Positions 41,480 to 52,490 of a DNA stretch of 64,000 nucleotides are shown here, one piece after another. The stretch lies in NCBI GenBank assembly GCA_026018925.1, contig JAKSZU010000013.1, positions 80,819,791 through 80,883,790 of the forward strand. Reading direction: 5' to 3'. The translations under genes and the position numbers were made by a program. Under the pieces are notes generated by a model, which saw nothing but the letters and a program-made list of their open reading frames with translations, was not told where the DNA came from and made no database searches. Within the stretch, counting starts at the first letter, position 1. Each line of letters opens with the position of its first letter. The DNA is from Tupaia tana. Taxonomy: Eukaryota > Chordata > Mammalia > Scandentia > Tupaiidae.

Positions 41480-43475
41480 TGGTTATGATGCAGAAATCAG
41501 TAGGGAGACCAATTGAAACCAACAGATAGTTCAAAACCGCTTCAAGTTTATCTTACAGCAAATAGCCTTTGAAATCAAAAGTGGAAAAAAATAATAAATA
41601 GCAAGGTTTAACTGGCTAATACTTTGGTGGAATGTATGCACATGAGCTTTGGCTAGATTAAAGATAAAAATGTGATAAACTATATGTTGATATGGACAAG
41701 TCTTGGAAAGATGAGGACATTTCTAAGTACAGCACTCAAAACACAAGCATGATGGATGAACCTGACTTTCAGATTTTAAATTTCTGTACATCCCAACCCA
41801 TCACTGTTAAAAGGCAATTGACATCTGATATAAAATATCCATAATGTACATGATGTTACATTAAACTAGCCATTAAATATAGATCTTACAAATCAACTAG
41901 GAAAATAAACCCACTATATCTTAAAGTAGGCAGAGAAGAGCAAACAAGATAAAATTATGAAATATAAATGCCCAATAAATACATGAAAAATGAAAACATT
42001 ATGAATATAAAATTAGAAAGAGTTTAAAAAGTATTAAACTTCGAGATATGATAATGCAGAGAAGTGAGCATGATTATATAATGAGACAGAAATTTAGGTA
42101 GGTATGATAGGTATTTTCTCAACTTATATTTGTATTTTAAAACCTAAAGATGTTTTGACCTGAGAGATCTATTTCTAGAAATTTAACTTGTAAAAAATAC
42201 TTAAATACAAGGATATATTACTTGAGAACACTTAAATATCAATACTTAAAATGGAAGGATGTAATCTCAGTATGATAACATTTTAAAAAGAAAGGAAAGA
42301 GAAAAGGGTGCATCTAAATGTTCCAAACAGGATTTAGTTGACTAAATTATGGTTTATCTACCTAATGGAACACAATGTAATTATTTGAAAATACTCAAAG
42401 GTAGATTTATTTATACCAAAAAATTGTCATGTATTATTATGTAGGGGAAAATATTAGAGACATAATTTTCAAAGTGAATTCTAGGGGTATTTGTGGGAGT
42501 ATGTGTATGACAGAACCATAGATTAAAATGTTTGTGCAAGGGGCTGGCAGGTGGTATGATGGTTAAGATGCTGGATTCCCACATGGACAACTGCATTTAA
42601 GTCTCAGACATGGTGGCTTGAAAATCATGCTGGGCATGTGTGCATGTGTGCACAAAATCCCAAGAAGAGAATAAAGAAGAAGGGATGGTATGGCTATCCC
42701 CCTCACCGAGGGAGTGATTTCTCACTTTCCCTCTCTCTGAATCTTTCTGTCTCTCTCCTCTCCAGAGATCACATGTGCCCTGTGACAGAACCTAAAAAAT
42801 AAATAAATAAGTAGATAGATAGATAGACAGATAGATAAAGTTTGTGCAGGATATTTATTACTACAATGTAATGATAGCAAAAATGAAACAAACTTGAAAC
42901 AACTTAGATTTTAATCAATGCAGACTGGTAGGATAGCTTTACCATAAAAGTATTCAAAAGAATGAGGTATATCTATATGCACTGATATGGAAAGATTCTG
43001 AGATATTTAACTGAAAATTTAACTAAAAAACCAAGACTGAGTGCAGTATGAAGAATATTATCTCATTTGTAGAAAATAAAAATGACATATAGCTACAGAT
43101 ACAATATGCTTTCATATACATACATCTCCCCAAAGGATATCAAAGAAACTATAAACAATGGTTAATTACATAGGTAGGAACCTGGGCTGGGGAAGTGGAA
43201 AGGAAGACTCATTGTTTTATACCTTTCTACCGTGCTTGAATATTTCCTATGTGCATTTATTGCTATGTCTTCACATAGGCACAGCCACTCATAGAAAAAT
43301 ATGTATGTATGGGTATACCACAAAAACCCAATAATTATCTTTAGCTATTGAGACTATAATTTTTATCTTTTGTTTATCTTTATTTTCTGATTTTTCTATC
43401 ATGAATATGCATTACTTATGTAATTAATGTATTTTAATTATTTCAAAAATATACAACCCATTTGAAGCAAAATTT
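41480..43475 (+). mobile_element. old L1M-like 3' part
   Basis: AATCAACTAGGAAAATAAACCC, AATATAAATGCCCAATAAATACATG, GATCTATTTCTAGAAATTTAAC, GGTTTATCTACCTAATGGAAC, GAAAGATTCTGAGATATTTAACTG, GGGAAGTGGAAAGGAAGAC and TTTTATACCTTTCTACCGTGC, followed by ATGTGCATTTATTGC, are the ORF2-end and 3' UTR landmarks of ancient L1. It is split by a SINE-1old at 42,539-42,839. Confidence 0.55.
42539..42839 (+). mobile_element. SINE-1old with (GATA)n tail, with short TSD
   Basis: GGGGCTGGCAGGTGGTATGATGG, CCACATGGACAACTGCATTTAAG, GTGTGCACAAAATCCCAAG, CCCCCTCACCGAGGGAG, CTCTCTGAATCTTTCTGTC, GTGCCCTGTGACAGAACC, then AAAT/GATA repeats. TSD GTTTGTGCA at 42,530-42,538 and 42,840-42,848. Confidence 0.75.
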
Positions 43476-44665
43476 CGTATACATTTTTATTTTGTTTATG
43501 ATATATTTACAGATGCATAGAAAATGAATAGAAGGAAGCGTGAATAGTAGAATTACCTGTTTATAGGATCACTGGGAGATTTTAATGTTCTCTTTACTCT
43601 CAATATTTATCACTAAGTTTTAACATTCAATATTGTTTTTTCAATATTGTTTATTTTATAACCAGAAACATACATATTTTGAAATAAAACAAAAGCAAGG
43701 AACTAGCCTATCCCATGTTGGAAGAAGTAGATTCAACATTGCAGAGGAAATACGAAAGAATGTGAAGACGCTTTGACATTAACAGACAAAAGTAAACTTC
43801 CGAGCCTCCTTGGGCATAGCTGGTGTCAGGTGAATGTGGGCGGGAGGTTCACAGGCTTAAGGATCCTTTGATGTAAACTCAAAGAGCTCTAGAATTGTGA
43901 AGTTGGAGGAGACTCCAGATTACCTAATTAAACCCGGCAGCTGAGCCCAGATCTTGCAGAGACTTCTGTTGTTCCACCTACATGGGGTTACTAACTTGGT
44001 CTTTCACTTGCAGACAGGAAGGGAAAGTAAACCTACTTTCAGGGTGCTACACTGAAAAGACCAGCCTTCTTCCTGCGTGGCCCAGTTCTCTAGACATGGC
44101 TTTCCTTTCTTTTGAGTTCCAGCTCAGTTCAGACGGGATTGGAACACTCTCGTGCGGCTAATCTCAGACATTACTCACCTCCTACACCTGTAGGTGGAAC
44201 GTAGTTTGCCATGGTGTTTCCATGGGTTTTGGCACACAAAGACATTCCATTAAGCCCAAAGGGCAAAACACTCCTTTGAGAACTGAGGCAACCAATTTTG
44301 ACGGAAACCTATCTATGAGTGGGCATGAAACAGTTAAACTGCAAAATCCCCAAAGGGTACCATTTAGTAATTTTTACTCCACACTTCTGCAACCCAGGGG
44401 AAGCTTTGCAAATGAGAAATGAAAAGCCACAATTAAGAGAAGATCTTCTGGGTCATGATGCAGGGTCTCTCATGCAGCACCCAAAGTCAGAGGCTATCCC
44501 CATTCCCATGAAGTCAAAGACTCTTATAATAGCCCTCCAATCACCAAAGCAGAAGAAACAAGGAAGGAAGAACCTGCATACTAGAGTAGTGGTATGTTAT
44601 GTGCTCACCTCCTACATATAATCAGTTCACACCAATCAGTGTGACAGCAAATAGAGATCATTCAC
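43476..44665. other. unclassified; no repeat recognised 43,700-44,620
   Basis: A repeat-poor stretch. Around 44,120-44,220 several CpGs occur. Two overlapping + frames (44,222-44,422 and 44,319-44,621) are out of phase and lack splice framing. Could be unique or conserved non-coding DNA. Confidence 0.3.
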
Positions 44666-44669
44666 AGTG

Positions 44670-44848
44670 GTTACCAGGCCACAGTGTGCATTGGACTCAC
44701 CTGAGATGCTCCTAAAAATTACAGATAACCAAGCCTCAAGTATTTCATTGAATTAGTCTGGGGTCAGGGTTGGGCACTGGTGTTTCTAAAATGCTCCTTC
44801 AAGTGATCTCTAATGAATAGCTGTGATACAAACCACTGAGCTAGGGAA
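44670..44848. mobile_element. hAT-Charlie MER20-like element
   Basis: ACAGTGTGCATTGGACTCACC, AGATGCTCCTAAAAATTACAGATAACC, CTGGGGTCAGGGTTGGGCAC, TTCAAGTGATCTCTAATG, then AAACCACTGAGCTAGG. Confidence 0.55.
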
Positions 44849-45073
44849 TTGAAGTCTGATGGGTGAGCTCTACACAGGTCAAGAATAGATTCTGAGCATA
44901 AAAATTGAGATGCTAAGTTGGACCTTCCAATCTGCTCCCCACTCAATTGCCAGGAAGATTTTTCTAAAAGGGGATATTAATCACCTCCTCCCCTGCTTCA
45001 AACCACTGAGAAATCCAAATGATTACAGGATAAGACCCTCCTTAACCTGACCTGTAAGACCTCTTATGATCCT

Positions 45074-45360
45074 GGGACCAGCAGTTAGAGTAATGGCTAT
45101 GTCACTGGACTCCTATGTAGTCTACCGCGGTTTGTGTCCCGGACCCGTTGGCTTAAAACTCACGCCGGGCACATGTGCATGTGTGCCCAAGATCCCGAGA
45201 GGAGAATGGAGGAGAAGGGATTGCAGTGTGGCCACCCCCCTGGAGGGGTGATTTCTCACTTTCTGTCTCTCTGTCTCTCTCTGTCTGGTGAGCGCACACA
45301 CCCCATAGCAAACACCTCTCAAAAAAAAAATAAAATAAAATAAAATAAAAAAAAAAATAA

Positions 45361-45412
<52 letters not shown>

Positions 45413-45450
45413 AAAAAAAAAAAAAAAAAAAGAAAAGAAAAAGAAAAAAT
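45074..45450 (+). mobile_element. SINE-1 with about 140 nt A/G-rich tail, with TSD
   Basis: GGGACCAGCAGTTAGAGTAATGG, CCGCGGTTTGTGTCCC, GCCGGGCACATGTGC, CCCAAGATCCCGAGAGG, palindrome CCCCCCTGGAGGGG, CACCCCATAGCAAACACC. The tail goes from (TAAAA)n through (GAAA)n at 45,361-45,412 to A-runs. TSD AGACCTCTTATGATCCT (45,057-45,073) and AGACCTCTCATGATCCT (45,451-45,467). Confidence 0.92.
45320..45450 (+). repeat. (TAAAA)n-(GAAA)n purine tail
   Basis: About 130 nt almost free of C and, after 45,361, free of pyrimidines until 45,450; 13 pure GAAA units. Reverse-strand frame over it is poly-Phe/Leu/Ser. Confidence 0.9.
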
Positions 45451-45860
45451 AGACCTCTCATGATCCTGTCTTCTCCCTACTCATACTCTGTACTCCTATC
45501 GTGCTGGTCTATTGTTTTTCCCTAAACTGTCATGTTTTGTTAGGTTGATGCTTCTTCTGTCTGAAATTGCTTCCCACACTTTCATATAATTGCTTTCAAG
45601 GCCAAAGTCTCCTCTATGTAGAACAGATCTTTCTCCTCTTTGTTTCATGTACAGACTGCTCTTTTAACACGTTACTATGATTTCCAATATATTGTTACTG
45701 CTCTCTAGCATCTATTACTACAGTTGGTCATTTGCCTGTGTCCCCAGTAAATGGACTCTCTTGAGGCTAAGGGTCTCATTTTTCCTACAGACCTAAGTCA
45801 ATGCACACCCCAGAGATATTATGTTCAATCATAAGAGCATGCCCATATGTGGGGCTTAAA

Positions 45861-46370
45861 ACAAGAGCACAGAGGCCCAACTAGAAAACACCTCAAGTAT
45901 TAAAAAGTTTTAAGTCAAACAAGCCTTCTGTTAAACAAAATATACTCCACCCTCATGCCTCGAAAAATGTACCTTAACAATCTAGAAAGCTAGGGCCTCT
46001 TGTGCGCCTAAGCAGTCACCCCCCAACGCACACGTCCACACATCATCTGTGCTCTTTCTCAAACAGCCACTCTGACCACACTTCAGGCCAAGGAGTTTAT
46101 CTAGTGATTCAGACCCACATGACCTAAAGAAGACTCTGAGTTGTTTGGGCAAAAAATTCAGAGTCCAGACTTTCTAGAGCCTGGTCTAAAAGAGGTAGAG
46201 AGGTATGAGTTCTGGGTGTGGGTGGGTCTTGCTCTTGGACTCATGAATTCCCCCACCCATGGAGAGAAGTGCACCCAGAGGAGAGCCAGAGCAATGTCCT
46301 CTAAAGCTCTAGGTCCAAGGCAGAGACCCTCCTTCTACAGCCCCAAGAAAGTTTTTACAACTTGTTTTAA
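45861..46370. other. unclassified sequence
   Basis: No gene or clear repeat. The frame at 46,141-46,374 has no domain. Confidence 0.3.
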
Positions 46371-46374
46371 GTAG

Positions 46375-46645
46375 CATCATTTTCTCCAAGAAGCATTCCT
46401 TGATTCCCCAAGCTAGAAGTTATTCCTCTGTACTCTCAAAGAACTAAGTCATTATTTCAACTTCTGCACTCAGACCAGTGTATTTCAATGATCTGTTCCT
46501 AGGTCTGTGTCTCCACTATGTTTTGGACCTTCTTGAGAACACAGACTTTATCTCACTCAACACTATGGACTCTTAGGCATCTACTGCAGTGCATGGCACA
46601 GGACAGACCCTTACCTGACGTCCAATGAATGAACTCATGAAGCAG
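46375..46645 (+). mobile_element. L2 LINE 3' end
   Basis: TCCAAGAAGCATTCCTTGATTCCCC, CAATGATCTGTTCCTAGG, TTGGACCTTCTTGAGAACACAGAC, GCAGTGCATGGCACAGGACAG, then CCAATGAATGAACTCATGAAG: the complete final 270 bp pattern of L2. Confidence 0.7.
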
Positions 46646-47710
46646 GTGACAATGGAAATGAGGGGATACTGACCAGACTCAGACACTAACTCTACTTACT
46701 GCCCTCCAGGATAAGAGGCTCACCAGTGACACCTTTGGAAGACAGAGTGGCAATTAACATGGGTAATTAAAATAAACTCTACTCACACCTGTATACAATT
46801 TATGACTTATTATAAATATATTATTTTTGAAGACATTAAATTCTTCATGTTCTATTAGAATTTCTGTTTACAAATCATCCTTATACTGTCTTAATAAAAC
46901 CATCCCCTCAAAAAAAATTGACACCTCAAGTTCTTTTTAAGATAGGACCAAATCTTAAGCACCTTAGGAAATCACCGAAGACCTGTATGAGTCTGAATAA
47001 ATGAGAGGGGTCCTTCCTCCTACTCACACCCCTTTTTCCACACCTTGTAGGTAGAACCACCTAGGGAAAAAGGGTTTCTCTTTAGTAGTTAATGACTCCA
47101 GTACATCTCTGGATGATGACAAAAGCAATTTGAAGTGATTAGAGTAATGCTCTTCTGGTAGCATGCCTTTTGCTTCACATAGCAGTAGGTGAATCCTTGA
47201 TCTATTGGGTTGAGTGTTTTCCTTTTTTTTTTTTTTTTTCATCCTCTGCCGATTCACCCAGAGAGGTTCTGAAATTGTGCAACTGACAGATTGTAATAGC
47301 CTGCACCCAGGGAGTGGCAGAGTGAGCACAATGAGTCACAGACCACAACAAAGCCCTTCTTGGCATGTTGAATTCACTTGGCAAGCCCAGAGGATGTAAA
47401 ATTGACAGCAAGACAAGGAGCATCTTTGTTATTTGTCAACAAACTGCACTGACCATTGCAAAGTCTTGGCAGCCTGACACAGGGAAGCCTTGGAGCAAGG
47501 AATGGGGGAGCAGGTAAACAAAATGATGGAAAACCCCATTTTCCAGATGACCAAGAATCAGACAGGTGTGTCAACAATGATTTCTTTTTCTGACCCCAGT
47601 GACCTATTTTTCTACCACATCCAAGAAAACAAAAGGGTGCCTCTGTAGGAGTAGTAGTGGGGACTTCACATAGATATGAATAATTGAACTAAAATGAAAA
47701 GACTTAAGAT
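46646..47710. other. unclassified; poly(T) at 47,221-47,239
   Basis: A T-run of about 19 has no SINE body on its 3' side and may be an orphan tail. Overlapping frames on both strands at 47,024-47,577 are shadows of one another with no domain. A repeat-poor interval. Confidence 0.3.
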
Positions 47711-47714
47711 ATCT

Positions 47715-47875
47715 GGCTGTATTAAATACCAGCTGTGTGACTTTGGGAAAGCTCTGTGATGCCTGAGTGTCTGATTCCATATGTCCATAAAATGCAAATA
47801 ATGTCTACCCTACCCAACCAATAAGATTTTTGTAAATATCAAGCAAGATAATGGAAGTTAAAAACAGTTTGTAGG
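47715..47875 (+). mobile_element. MIR
   Basis: CCAGCTGTGTGACTTTGGGAAAGC, GATTCCATATGTCCATAAAATGC, AATAATGTCTACCC and AAGATTTTTGTAAATATCAAGC are MIR in order from tRNA-side to 3' half. Confidence 0.65.
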
Positions 47876-47897
47876 TACAATTTTCAGTACAAGTAAT

Positions 47898-47985
47898 GTT
47901 TTGTTTTGTTTTCAGGCTATTTAATCAAGTTACAAACAATGTACACATTCCTGAGTATACTCCATTGTGGTGATATCAATTTATT
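47898..47985 (-). mobile_element. possible L1 3' end fragment, reverse strand
   Basis: CTATTTAATCAAGTTACAAACAATGTACACATTCC with following GAGTATACTCCATTG is like the other reversed L1 ends. Weak. Confidence 0.22.
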
Positions 47986-48027
47986 TTGGAATTTTTCTGA
48001 ATTCAGCTTAAAAGGTGTTTCTTCCCA

Positions 48028-48292
48028 GGACCAGCAGTTGGCATAATGGCTATGTTGCTGGTCTCCCATGTAGTCGACTGCAGTTTGAGTCCCGGACCCA
48101 GTGGCTTAAACTCACGCCAGGCATGTGTGCATGCATGCCCAAGATGCCGAGAGGAGAATGGAGGAGAAGAGTTTGCGGCGTGGCCATCCCCCTGGGGGGA
48201 GAGTGATTTCTCCCTTTCTCTGTCTCTGTCTGTCTTTCTGGTGAGCACACGCGCCCTATAGCAAAAACCTCTCCCAAAAAAAGAAAAAAAAA
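48028..48292 (+). mobile_element. SINE-1, full length, with TSD
   Basis: GGACCAGCAGTTGGCATAATGG, AGTCGACTGCAGTTTGAGTCC, CACGCCAGGCATGTG, CCCAAGATGCCGAGAGG, CCCCCTGGGGGGAG, CTGTCTCTGTCTGTCTTTC, CGCGCCCTATAGCAAAAACCTC. TSD AAAGGTGTTTCTTCCCA, 17 bp, identical at 48,011-48,027 and 48,293-48,309. Confidence 0.93.
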
Positions 48293-48658
48293 AAAGGTGT
48301 TTCTTCCCAAGAAACTGAACTTTTCTGTCAAATGCACTTGATCAAATAGGCGAATTTGGTTATAAAATGGATTCATTCCAAACTTTATACATAAGTTGCA
48401 TATAAAGTAACAGTAAAGAAGTTCTTTATTCTATCATCTTGCCTTATATCGTGAAGCATACTAAATCTCCTATGTCCTGCAGTGACAAATCCAGACATAA
48501 ACTACTCATTGAACTTGTCCAATGAGTTGTTCAACAGCCACATGTTCTCTTCTACAAGGTCAAGAGCAGCATGAGCTACAAATTGGTTCAGATGACAATG
48601 ATCTTCTTTGGATTCCACTTTCCCAGCTGGTAAAACTCCATTTCAAAAACTGGATTAT

Positions 48659-48989
48659 TGGGACTAGCAGTTAGTGTAATGGCTATGTCGCTGGACTCCC
48701 ATGTAGTTGACCACAGTTCGAGCCCTGGACCCCGTGGCTTAAACTCACACCAGGCATGTGTGCGTGCATGCCCAAGATCCCGAGAGGAGAAGGAATTGCG
48801 GCATGACCATGCCCCCTGGGGGGTGATTTCTCACTTTCTGTGTCTCTGTCTCCCTCTGTCTTTTATTTATTTATTTGTTTGTTTGTTTGTTTATTTATTT
48901 TGGGGAGAGGTTTTTTTCGCTATAGGGTGCGTGTGCTCGCCAGACAGACAGAGATTTGGTTCCCTCTCTCTCTGTCTTTAAAAAAAATA
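48659..48989 (+). mobile_element. composite SINE-1 with inverted 3' piece, with TSD
   Basis: From 48,660 a normal + head and body run to the CT tract (GGGACTAGCAGTTAGTGTAATGG ... TCTCTGTCTCCCTCTGTC). At 48,861 a T-rich (TTTA)n/(TTTG)n run starts, followed by the reverse of a SINE-1 3' end (GAGAGGTTTTTTTCGCTATAGG, GTGCTCGCCAGACAGACAGAG) to about 48,952. Then + text resumes (TCCCTCTCTCTCTGTCTTT) and ends in an A-run. Outer TSD AAACTGGATTAT at 48,647-48,658 and 48,990-49,001. Frames across it are chimeric repeat translation. Confidence 0.85.
48861..48957 (-). mobile_element. inverted SINE-1 3' end inside the composite
   Basis: A tail of T-rich tetranucleotides (48,861-48,900) and about 50 nt of the SINE 3' end in reverse. 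The text TCCCTCTGTCTTT before it and TCCCTCTCTCTCTGTCTTT after it could be a target-site duplication blurred by CT slippage. Confidence 0.7.
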
Positions 48990-49001
48990 AAACTGGATTA
49001 T

Positions 49002-49395
49002 CATAGTGGCCAACAATTACAAAATAGTAGCTTCCAGACATTGTCCTCACTATATGGCTCCTGCTACAAAACACTGGTAATAGAAGCACCCAGTCAGTCC
49101 GCCAGTACAAATAATATTTTTATTGTTATTATTTTTAATACAAAAAGATACTATCCAAAAATCAATTCCAGAGAGACTAGACAGAGCTTATTTTATTGTA
49201 TTAGGTTCAAAGAAACAAATGCATTTGTAAACTAATATTCCACCATTAGAATTTCCACAGGTTGCTATATAGTCTATCTCTAAAATTAAAAAACAAAAGT
49301 ATAGAACAATGTCATCTCTAACCTTACATAAAGAAAACTAACACCTATCTGTACAGCCTCATTATCCAATACCTAACTAAGCCTTGAGTTCAAAG
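49002..49395. other. unclassified AT-rich sequence
   Basis: No recognised feature. Confidence 0.3.
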
Positions 49396-49399
49396 TCTT

Positions 49400-49965
49400 T
49401 TTTAGTCAACATTTTCTGAACTATGGGCCAAGCCCTGGACTGGTCACCAGACAAGCAAATACAACCAAGACAGCCATGTTTCTTGCTCATAGTGGAATGG
49501 AGGAGTGAGACAAATAAACAACTCAGTACCTGTTACAGATACAGTGTAAGATATAGAGAATGAGAACAAAAAGCAGGAATAGTCTTTTCTACTTGTACAA
49601 TCATGAAAGCTTTAGAGAGGAAATGATTCTCGAACAAAGCCTTAAACGTTAGCTTTCCAGGAAGGTAGCAACTGGGAGGAATTCCCAAGAATGAAAGAAT
49701 GAGATTAAATGCCTGGAGCGCAAGTGTTCAGCGAAATCAAAAACTACCTGACCATGGGAAGAAAGGGTGCACTATTAGGGAAGGTGACAGGACAAGCAAG
49801 GTCAGGTCATGACAGTCCTAATATAAAACTACTCTTTACTATGTAGGCTATAGATACTCAGGGAAATGTTCTGAACTTTAATATGATATGATTAAACTTT
49901 TATTTTAGCAAAATCACTCTGGTGTATTTGGAATATAGCTTGGAAGATCAATAATAAAGATAGAT
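49400..49965 (+). mobile_element. ancient interspersed repeat, unclassified
   Basis: GTCAACATTTTCTGAACTATGGGCCAAGCC, GTTTCTTGCTCATAGTGGAATGG, AAGCCTTAAACGTTAGC, TTCAGCGAAATC and AAAATCACTCTGGTGTATTTGG form a familiar old mammalian repeat order (accumulated text '...ctactatgtgccaggc...ctggagcttac...aagatcactctgg'). Confidence 0.45.
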
Positions 49966-51650
49966 AATCGTAATAAGCTTAAAAGCTAGCAAGCCAACAA
50001 AAGAGTGGTTTTCTTGTCTTATTATTTTTCCCTTGTAACATATCAGAACTCTTCTTTCAAGTCAAATCTAAAGTGAGATTTCATGGTATGAAACAGATAA
50101 AATAACAGACCTACATTTATAAAAGCATTGGTTTAGGATCAAAATTAAGGCCTTTCAGCCCACACAATAGTGCCTGAGGTCCCTTACAAAAATGTAAGGC
50201 TCTAAGGAAAATGATTTGTGCGCTATTATGTTAAGAAAACAAAGGTAGCCTAGGTAAGAGATGAAGAGACACATAAATGTAGACAAACCAAACTCACAAT
50301 TCCTGGTCAGGACCAGCTGTAGGAGGCAAGGAGAAAAAGAATTGTAGGAATCTAGGGACAATTTCAGGGCCTGAAACAACTGAGTGGATGATATAACTTT
50401 TCACCAAGAAAGGTGAGCAGGTTAGAAAACAAGGTCAGGTATGGCATGTTGGATCAGAGGAACCTATGACACAACAAGTCTAGGACATCAGTTAAGCATC
50501 TCAGGTAACTCGCAGATGGTGGGAATAGATGTGGGATCAAGACTAGGGCCAAGAGAACTGATAAGATTAAGATGGAAGAGTGGGGATGAATAGGAGAGAA
50601 GGGCAAAGGGGGTCTGGGTCATACTACTCAACAACCCCTGTAGCTGATGAGTTGGAATCTAAAAGTAGAGGAACAGAAGCAGGAAGAAAACTGGAAGAAG
50701 CTGGCACCCAAAGGTTAGAGAGGATCTTAAGGAGACTGTGCTGCCATGAGAAACCCCATTGTAGCACAGTATTTCAACTCCCTAGAGCCCATCAAGCAAA
50801 GATACCAACATAGCTGGAAATGAAACATTCACTGGGACAAAAAAGATAAATTTGCAATGATTCTTGGAAAGTCAATAACTCTCACAACCAGAGCCAAAGA
50901 AGGAATGTTCAATTCTTACTATGCTATATCCTTGAAGACATGTATAGAGTCCAGTGTTGGATAACTAGGTGGTAGTTTCAAGAAATAAGTAGTGGTTCAG
51001 AGACTCTAAGGATCCGGAGTATCTCATAGTTTACCTAGTCCTATTATAGCCAAGATAAGTGATCATCGCATTTGCCAATATTTAACATTAGTAATGATGT
51101 ATAGGATGTTATGACGTTTTGTAGGTGATGCTTCATGTGACCCTTCCTTACAATATCCCTTCCAAGTGGTAGAGTGGTAGCTCATCTTCTGATAAAATAC
51201 TTACATCACAAGGTTAGAGTTCTCTTGACATTTCCACATTAGTTCTGCCCCTTAATGCTAGACAAAGCTGGTTTGTTGAAAGATAAAGATTGTTTTCCCT
51301 GGTCTGCCTGCCTGTCTCTCTCTCTTTCTAAATGAAAACATAATCACCTCCTGAAACCATTATTTCTAAGGTATGATTTGAGTCACTTAATCATCTGTCT
51401 AGTTCTCCTCTGAACAGGATGACATTGTTCAACATTCTAAGTCAGTGTAGATAAGACAGAGGTATCTACTTCCTGATTAACCATGTAGTAACCATGGTCT
51501 GGAAATGTCTGTTCAGCCTCTCTAACCATTTAGTCTTTGTTCCGAGCCCTGGGGTGGAGAGATCCATCCAGATTTTCCTGCTGCTAATGTCTCGCTGTGC
51601 CTTTCTCCCACCTCATTCTCCACCTCCATTTTGAGAAGTTGATTCAAGAA
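49966..51650. other. unclassified sequence
   Basis: No gene found. A weak SINE-2-like head occurs at 51,165-51,350 (TTCCAAGTGGTAGAGTGGTAGC...CTGCCTGTCTCTCTCTC). Frame 50,580-50,813 is rich in Arg/Glu without a domain. A GT/AG-framed exon is not apparent. Confidence 0.3.
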
Positions 51651-51654
51651 CTGA

Positions 51655-51799
51655 CTCAAATTGGTCCCTTACTATGTGCAGGTGCTGGGAGAGGTACACC
51701 TTCACAGGACTTTCTCATTTCAGTCAAACGACAATTCTGCAGAACATTAAATTGTTCAAGATCACAGAAAATAAGGGCTAGATTAAGTATTCAAACCCA

Positions 51800-51806
<7 letters not shown>
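51655..51806 (-). mobile_element. MIR, reverse strand, split by a SINE-1
   Basis: CCCTTACTATGTGCAGGTGC, CACAGGACTTTCTCATTTC, GTTCAAGATCACAGAAAATAAGG, then TATTCAAACCCAGGAC. The tRNA-side end resumes at 52,102 with CTGAATCCAAAATCC after the SINE. Confidence 0.55.
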
Positions 51807-51834
<28 letters not shown>

Positions 51835-52087
51835 GAGAGGTTTTTTTGCTATCGGGCACGTGCGCTAGCCAGACAGACAGAGAGAGACAGAGAGACAGAA
51901 AGCGAGAAATCACCCCCCAGGGGGATGGTCACACCACAATCCCTTCTCCTCCATTCTCCTCTCAGGATCTTGGGCATGCACGCACACGCGCCCGGCGTGA
52001 GATTTAAGCCACCGGGTCCAGGACGCGAACCACAGTCGACTATGTGGGAGTCCAGCGACAAAGCCATTACGCTAACTGCTGGTTCCC
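51807..52087 (-). mobile_element. SINE-1, full length, young, with TSD
   Basis: A T-run, GAGAGGTTTTTTTGCTATCGG, GACAGACAGAGAGAGACAG, CACCCCCCAGGGGGATGG, GCGCCCGGCGTGAG, GTTAAGCCACCGGGTCC-type body, and CATTACGCTAACTGCTGG. TSD AAACCCAGGACTTT at 51,793-51,806 and 52,088-52,101. Many CpGs are intact. Frames on both strands (105-136 codons) are repeat translation. Confidence 0.93.
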
Positions 52088-52227
52088 AAACCCAGGACTT
52101 TCTGAATCCAAAATCCTCCTCAGACAAATCTAGAGCTGCCCTTCCAATACAGTAGCCATGTGCCATTTTTGGCTACTGCATATGTGATATGTGGCTGCCT
52201 AAACTGAAAGGTGATACACACATGAGA

Positions 52228-52490
52228 ATTTTTTATTTTTGTTATTTTTTTATTTTTAGGTTTTTGCCATAGGGGGCATGTGCTCACCAGAGAGAGACAG
52301 AAAGAGGGAAAGTGAGAAATCATCCCCTGGGGAAATGGCCATGCCCCAACCCCTTCTCCTCCAGTCTCCTCTCAGGATTTTGGGTATGCACACACCCAGC
52401 ATGATTTTTAAGCCACCAGGTCCAGGGCTTGAACTGCAGTCAGCTATGTGGGAGTCCAGTGCCTTAGCTATTAGGTCAACTGCTAGCCCC
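52228..52490 (-). mobile_element. SINE-1 copy, older
   Basis: TTTTTTATTTTTAGGTTTTTGCCATAGGG, GAGAGAGACAGAAAGAGG, CATCCCCTGGGGAAATGG, CTCAGGATTTTGGGTATGC, GATTTTTAAGCCACCAGGTCC, GGCTTGAACTGCAGTC and AACTGCTAGCCCC. CpGs are lost relative to its neighbour at 51,807, so it is older though intact. TSD not obvious. Confidence 0.8.

Larger units (their letters stand above)
44955..45860 (+). mobile_element. L2 LINE 3' part, split by a SINE-1
   Basis: Before the SINE: AATCACCTCCTCCCCTGCTTC, TACAGGATAAGACCCTCCTTAACC. After it: CTCATACTCTGTACTCC, GGTTGATGCTTCTTCTGTCTG, CAAGGCCAAAGTCTCCTC, TTACTGCTCTCTAGCATC, CTTGAGGCTAAGGGTCTC. The halves join cleanly when the SINE and one target copy are set aside. 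Confidence 0.7.

Noticed and set aside
45153-45461. Phe/Leu-rich reverse frame resembling a membrane protein
   Set aside because: It is the translated complement of the A/G SINE tail.
47024-47577. Overlapping frames on both strands in a repeat-poor part
   Set aside because: The frames contradict one another, and I found no acceptor/donor pair that frames any of them.
51597-52166. Open frames of 100-136 codons on both strands
   Set aside because: They translate the SINE-1 at 51,807-52,087 and its T-run; the same peptide fragments recur at every SINE-1 copy.
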